32,635 nucleotides of DNA. Source: an uncultured Clostridia bacterium. GTDB lineage: Bacteria; Bacillota; Clostridia; Christensenellales; CAG-917. Of this stretch, positions 29,037-32,635 are shown piece after piece; the stretch's first letter is position 1, and each line of letters starts with the position of its first letter. The translations under genes and the position numbers were made by a program. Location of the stretch: the NCBI GenBank assembly GCA_947305865.1, contig CAMZEU010000006.1:1-32635 (forward strand). The letters run 5' to 3'. Below the pieces are notes generated by a model. The model did no database searches, was not told the origin of the DNA, and saw nothing but the letters and a program-made list of their open reading frames with translations.

Positions 29037-30644
29037 TTATCTTTTATCCATTTCGACAGCCAAAATCTTTAATACTTCAGCTGTTGCAAGGACGTCTGCA
29101 AGTGCTCTATGTGCATCATTATGTGAGATGTGATAGTCTGCAGATAATTCAGTTAATCTATATCCCTTTCTGTTAGGAAGTAATTCTTTAGCTTTTACGA
29201 TGGTGTCAAATGTTTCGTTGTTAAACTTATATGAATACTTTCTAGCAATATTTTCTACAAATGGAAAATCGAAAGAACCAATATTATGGCCTACTAATGT
29301 ATAGTCTTTACAGAACAATAAGAAGTCTGGCAATATCTTTGATATTGGTGGACAATATTGAACCATATCATTTGTAATATGTGTGATTTCACTAATTTGT
29401 GGTGGGATAGGTTTTGATGGCTTTACAAGTGTTTGGAAAGTTTCTGTAACTAAACCATTAACCATCTTGCATGCACCAATTTCTATAATTTCGTCTTTAG
29501 TTGTGTCTAATCCTGTAGTTTCTAAGTCAAAAATAACATAAGTTTTATCTTTTAACAGGCTTGGAACTTCAACATCTTGGTCATCTAATAATGATAAAGA
29601 TGCAACTGTAAATACTGGATCGTTATATGGTTGTGGAGATACAGTTTGATATTCAAGTGGTAAATCTTTTGTCTTTTTATACTTGATGGAAGAATAATCT
29701 ATATCACATCTTCCAATTGCATCTACCATAGCCTTAACCTTTCCCTTATTCATCATGTCATCTTGAACTTGGCCTTTAACAAGAACTTCATCTCCATCAT
29801 GAATTAGTGAGAAACAAATAATATCTTTCTCTTCTGGGAATATTACACAATTAATTCTTCCTGTTGTATCATTGATGTTAAACGAGACGAGTTTTTTCAT
29901 CTCTGGACCTGATTTGGGGTTGTTAGAATCATACTTTTTGTTCTTATACTCTTTAATTAAGAACTCTGAAACCTTGCCACAAAGAACACAATTTTGACCT
30001 GCTCTTGAGCTTGCATTTACGATATAAGTTGGCATTTCAGCAATGCCTTTTATACCTCTTTTTCCATATACCATGCTAAAGTTATTTACTGTGATTAAAC
30101 CAACATCATCACTTTGTTGAATAAGTCTTGGAGTATACTCGGATACTTTCATTCCTTTCTTTTCTGTAATATTAATGATAATGTTTTGTATAAAGTTCAT
30201 ATCTAAATAATCTTTGAATGGATCTAAGAATTGAATGCTGCTTACCATTAAATAAATAGGTGTATCAAATGTGAAATCAATAATAATATTTTGTTCATCT
30301 ACACTTATTTTAAGGTTATCATCGGATATTTCTTTAAGTAAAATTGAGTTGTTTGAATTTAAAAATTCAATTATTTTATTTTTTACAACTTTTTCATCTG
30401 CGAAAGCCTTAACATAAGAAACATTTACTTTTAGTCCATTAGTAACAATTTTAGATACAATAGACTCCACTTCTTGCTTTTGGTCTTCTGTGAAGTTCTT
30501 TATATCAATTGGTGAAATCATGAACTTAATTTCTAGTTCAGTATCACCTTCAGTTTTTCTTATATAATCAGCTGATTGGAATTTAATCATTGGGAATTTC
30601 CCATTAGCTAATCTTTCAAATTCTTCTACAAACTTAATACTCAT
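29037..30644 (-). CDS. Truncated PolC-like protein: PolC N-terminal-like domain, OB-like segment and DEDDh 3'-5' exonuclease; no PHP or polymerase module
   Basis: Exo motifs YVIFDLETTGLDTTKDEIIEIGA (I), LVGHNIGSFDFPFVENIA (II), HNDAHRALADVLATAEVL (III). N-terminal ~350 aa resembles the PolC NI/OB layout. Occupies the ispG-rimP slot normally held by polC. Stop at 29037-29039. Confidence 0.85.
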   Translation of the reverse strand: MSIKFVEEFERLANGKFPMIKFQSADYIRKTEGDTELEIKFMISPIDIKNFTEDQKQEVESIVSKIVTNGLKVNVSYVKAFADEKVVKNKIIEFLNSNNSILLKEISDDNLKISVDEQNIIIDFTFDTPIYLMVSSIQFLDPFKDYLDMNFIQNIIINITEKKGMKVSEYTPRLIQQSDDVGLITVNNFSMVYGKRGIKGIAEMPTYIVNASSRAGQNCVLCGKVSEFLIKEYKNKKYDSNNPKSGPEMKKLVSFNINDTTGRINCVIFPEEKDIICFSLIHDGDEVLVKGQVQDDMMNKGKVKAMVDAIGRCDIDYSSIKYKKTKDLPLEYQTVSPQPYNDPVFTVASLSLLDDQDVEVPSLLKDKTYVIFDLETTGLDTTKDEIIEIGACKMVNGLVTETFQTLVKPSKPIPPQISEITHITNDMVQYCPPISKILPDFLLFCKDYTLVGHNIGSFDFPFVENIARKYSYKFNNETFDTIVKAKELLPNRKGYRLTELSADYHISHNDAHRALADVLATAEVLKILAVEMDKR

Positions 30645-31696
30645 TATTCTTCCTTAAGGTAGTTATTCACATATTTCATAAACTCTTCTACCAAATTTTC
30701 ATTACTAATTCTGGCAACTTGTTTGCCTTTCACAAATATTATAGACTCTTTTTCTCCACCAGCGATACCTAAATCTGCGCCTTTTCCTTCATCAATCCCA
30801 TTTATGGGACATCCCATGACCGCGATCTTTATATTTTTGTTGATTTTCGCTAATTCTTTCTCAATTTTCTCGGAAAGAAGTGGTACATTTATCTTTGTTC
30901 TGGCACAAGTTGGACAAGAAACAAGTTCTGGAACATCATTTCTAAGACCTAGGCTCTTTAATATCGTCTTAGCAGCAATTACTTCTTCAACTGGAGAATT
31001 AGACAAGGATACACGTACAGTGTCTCCTATGCCTTGTTCAAGCAGTCTAGAGATAGCAATACTGGACTTAACCAATCCTTCTCTTAATGGACCAGATTCT
31101 GTTAGGCCAATGTGCATAGGATAATCGCATATTTTAGCAATTTTTTCGTTGCATTCTATTGTCGTTTGGATGTTAGAAGATTTAAGCCCTAAAACTATAT
31201 CATGAAAACCAAGGTTTTCAAAGACAGATAAACAATCCATTGTAGAGTTAACAATTTTATCCACTTCACTTTGATTTTCATAGCTTTTATTTATAGATCC
31301 AGCATTGACACCAATTCTTATGCAAGCATGATTATTTTTGAGTTCTGAAACAAGCTTATCTATTTTAGAAAAGTCTGGCATATTGCCTGGATTCATTCTT
31401 ATTTTCTTTGCACCTGCTTCTAGAACTTTATATGCGAGTTCATAACTATAATGAATATCTGCAATTAGAGGTATATTAGTATTCTTTTGCAATGTTACGA
31501 ATGTTTCTAAACTCTTATCATCTGGAACTGAAACTCTAATTAAATCACAATGAACCTCTTCAAGTTCCTTGATTTGCGTTAAGCAAGCATCCACATCTGT
31601 GTTCTTTGTTTTTAACATAGATTGAATTGAAATAGGATAATTGCTTCCTATTCCTACGCTTCCTATATTGAAATTGCGAGTAATTCTTCTTCCCAT
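30644..31696 (-). CDS. ispG: 4-hydroxy-3-methylbut-2-en-1-yl diphosphate synthase (flavodoxin) IspG
   Basis: SIQSMLKTKNTDVDACLTQIKELEEVHCDLIRVSVPD, PLIADIHYSYELA, KIRMNPGN, SCPTCART, VMGCPINGIDEGKGADLGIAGG. Start at MGRRITRNF (RBS agaggtgttATG), not the track's 31750. Confidence 0.96.
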   Translation of the reverse strand: MGRRITRNFNIGSVGIGSNYPISIQSMLKTKNTDVDACLTQIKELEEVHCDLIRVSVPDDKSLETFVTLQKNTNIPLIADIHYSYELAYKVLEAGAKKIRMNPGNMPDFSKIDKLVSELKNNHACIRIGVNAGSINKSYENQSEVDKIVNSTMDCLSVFENLGFHDIVLGLKSSNIQTTIECNEKIAKICDYPMHIGLTESGPLREGLVKSSIAISRLLEQGIGDTVRVSLSNSPVEEVIAAKTILKSLGLRNDVPELVSCPTCARTKINVPLLSEKIEKELAKINKNIKIAVMGCPINGIDEGKGADLGIAGGEKESIIFVKGKQVARISNENLVEEFMKYVNNYLKEE

Positions 31697-31703
31697 AACA
31701 CCT

Positions 31704-32635
31704 CTAACCTGATACCAAGTGGAATATATCAAAGAAAACAGCCAAAGCAACTAATATAACTAGACCTACTGTATGTATTATTGCTTCTATTTTTCTCGGT
31801 ACTGGTTTTCTAAAAATCCACTCTATTGTTGTAAACACCATTCTAGATCCATCTAGTGCAGGAATTGGTAGTAAGTTAAATACTGCAAGGTTTGCAGATA
31901 TTATTGAAATAATATAAAGTAGATAACTAAATCCACCAAGTTGTGTGCCTTCAGCCATAATTTTAATGGTTGTAATTGTTCCACCTACAGCTGTTGCGCC
32001 AAGTTTTCCTGTAATTAATGCACCAAGTGTTGCCAATATCTTAAATACTACAAAGAAACAGAATCCAAATGCTCTACCAAGTGCTTTGTCATATGAAAGT
32101 TTTTGAGCAACTATTGTTCTTGTAATACCGAAACCATATGAATAGTAACCTGTGGTACTTACATTTCCAGTATCTGAACTTACCTTACTTACATATGCTG
32201 CAACAGGTATTCCATCTTCTTCACATACTACGATATGTTGGTCTGTATCTGTTATATGAGCATCTAATTCACCAAAGGTGAACTTTTCACTTTCTTCTAA
32301 TTCCTTGTCATCTAATTGGATTACTACATCTGTATCATTAAATGGTTTGTAATAACCTTTTGATGCTGTGATAGTTACATCTTTTCCATCTCTTAAGACT
32401 TTAAATGTTCCACTATCTTCAACCTTGTTAAATAAGTTGTTTATGTCATCTGCAAGTAAAATATTTACTTGTTTGTTATTAATTCTAAGTATTACATCTC
32501 CATCTTGGAATGTTGCTGGAGCACCTTCTAAATCATGAACATTTGTTACTTTTGGAAGGAATTGTCCGTATGTTGCAAAATATATTGAAATAACAATAAT
32601 TGCAAATAAGAAATTGAATCCAGCACCAGCGAATT
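31704..32635 (-). CDS. rseP: RseP/YluC-type site-2 membrane metalloprotease, C-terminal part (PDZ-containing), 5' end outside window
   Basis: Frame open to the window edge: ...FAGAGFNFLFAIIVISIYFATYGQFLPKVTNV...GAPATFQDGDVILRINNKQVN (PDZ-like)...LATLGALITGKLGATAVGG...SANLAVFNLLPIPALDGSRMVFTTIEWIFRKPVP (NLLPIPALDG zinc-site motif). Confidence 0.93.
   Translation of the reverse strand, partial: FAGAGFNFLFAIIVISIYFATYGQFLPKVTNVHDLEGAPATFQDGDVILRINNKQVNILLADDINNLFNKVEDSGTFKVLRDGKDVTITASKGYYKPFNDTDVVIQLDDKELEESEKFTFGELDAHITDTDQHIVVCEEDGIPVAAYVSKVSSDTGNVSTTGYYSYGFGITRTIVAQKLSYDKALGRAFGFCFFVVFKILATLGALITGKLGATAVGGTITTIKIMAEGTQLGGFSYLLYIISIISANLAVFNLLPIPALDGSRMVFTTIEWIFRKPVPRKIEAIIHTVGLVILVALAVFFDIFHLVSG

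Noticed and set aside
1-32635. Mobile elements, CRISPR arrays, toxin-antitoxin or phage-defence islands
   Set aside because: No transposase, integrase, regularly spaced repeats or defence-type gene pairs are visible; nearly all DNA is assigned to conserved housekeeping genes.

Overview
The window is a gene-dense, AT-rich chromosomal segment from a Bacillota/Clostridia-type genome, judged from gene order and protein families. It contains no rRNA, tRNA, CRISPR array, prophage or transposase that I can recognise. The left arm (+ strand, 1-19.74 kb) carries a sulfur/Fe-S block (metY-like C-terminus, cysK, iscS/nifS, iscU/nifU), pheS-pheT, mutS2, a small membrane protein, a second cysteine desulfurase with thiI, then miaB-mutS-mutL-miaA and a PLP-dependent YnbB/'aluminium resistance' family protein. 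The right arm (- strand, 19.96-32.6 kb) is the conserved rseP-ispG-[polC position]-rimP-nusA-ylxR-ylxQ-infB-rbfA-nrnA-truB-ribF cluster, ending in an AP-endonuclease IV-like gene. Three observations stand out. (1) The gene at the canonical polC position is a 535-aa protein with a PolC-like N-terminus, an OB-like segment and an intact DEDDh exonuclease, but no PHP or polymerase module. (2) The rimP-nusA operon has a leader hairpin with a GAAA loop and an interrupted U-tract between a plausible promoter and the rimP ribosome-binding site, the right place for NusA-dependent autoregulatory attenuation. (3) MutS2 ends after its KOW-like segment and has no Smr nuclease domain. All functional calls come from reading the translated ORFs; no database search was run.
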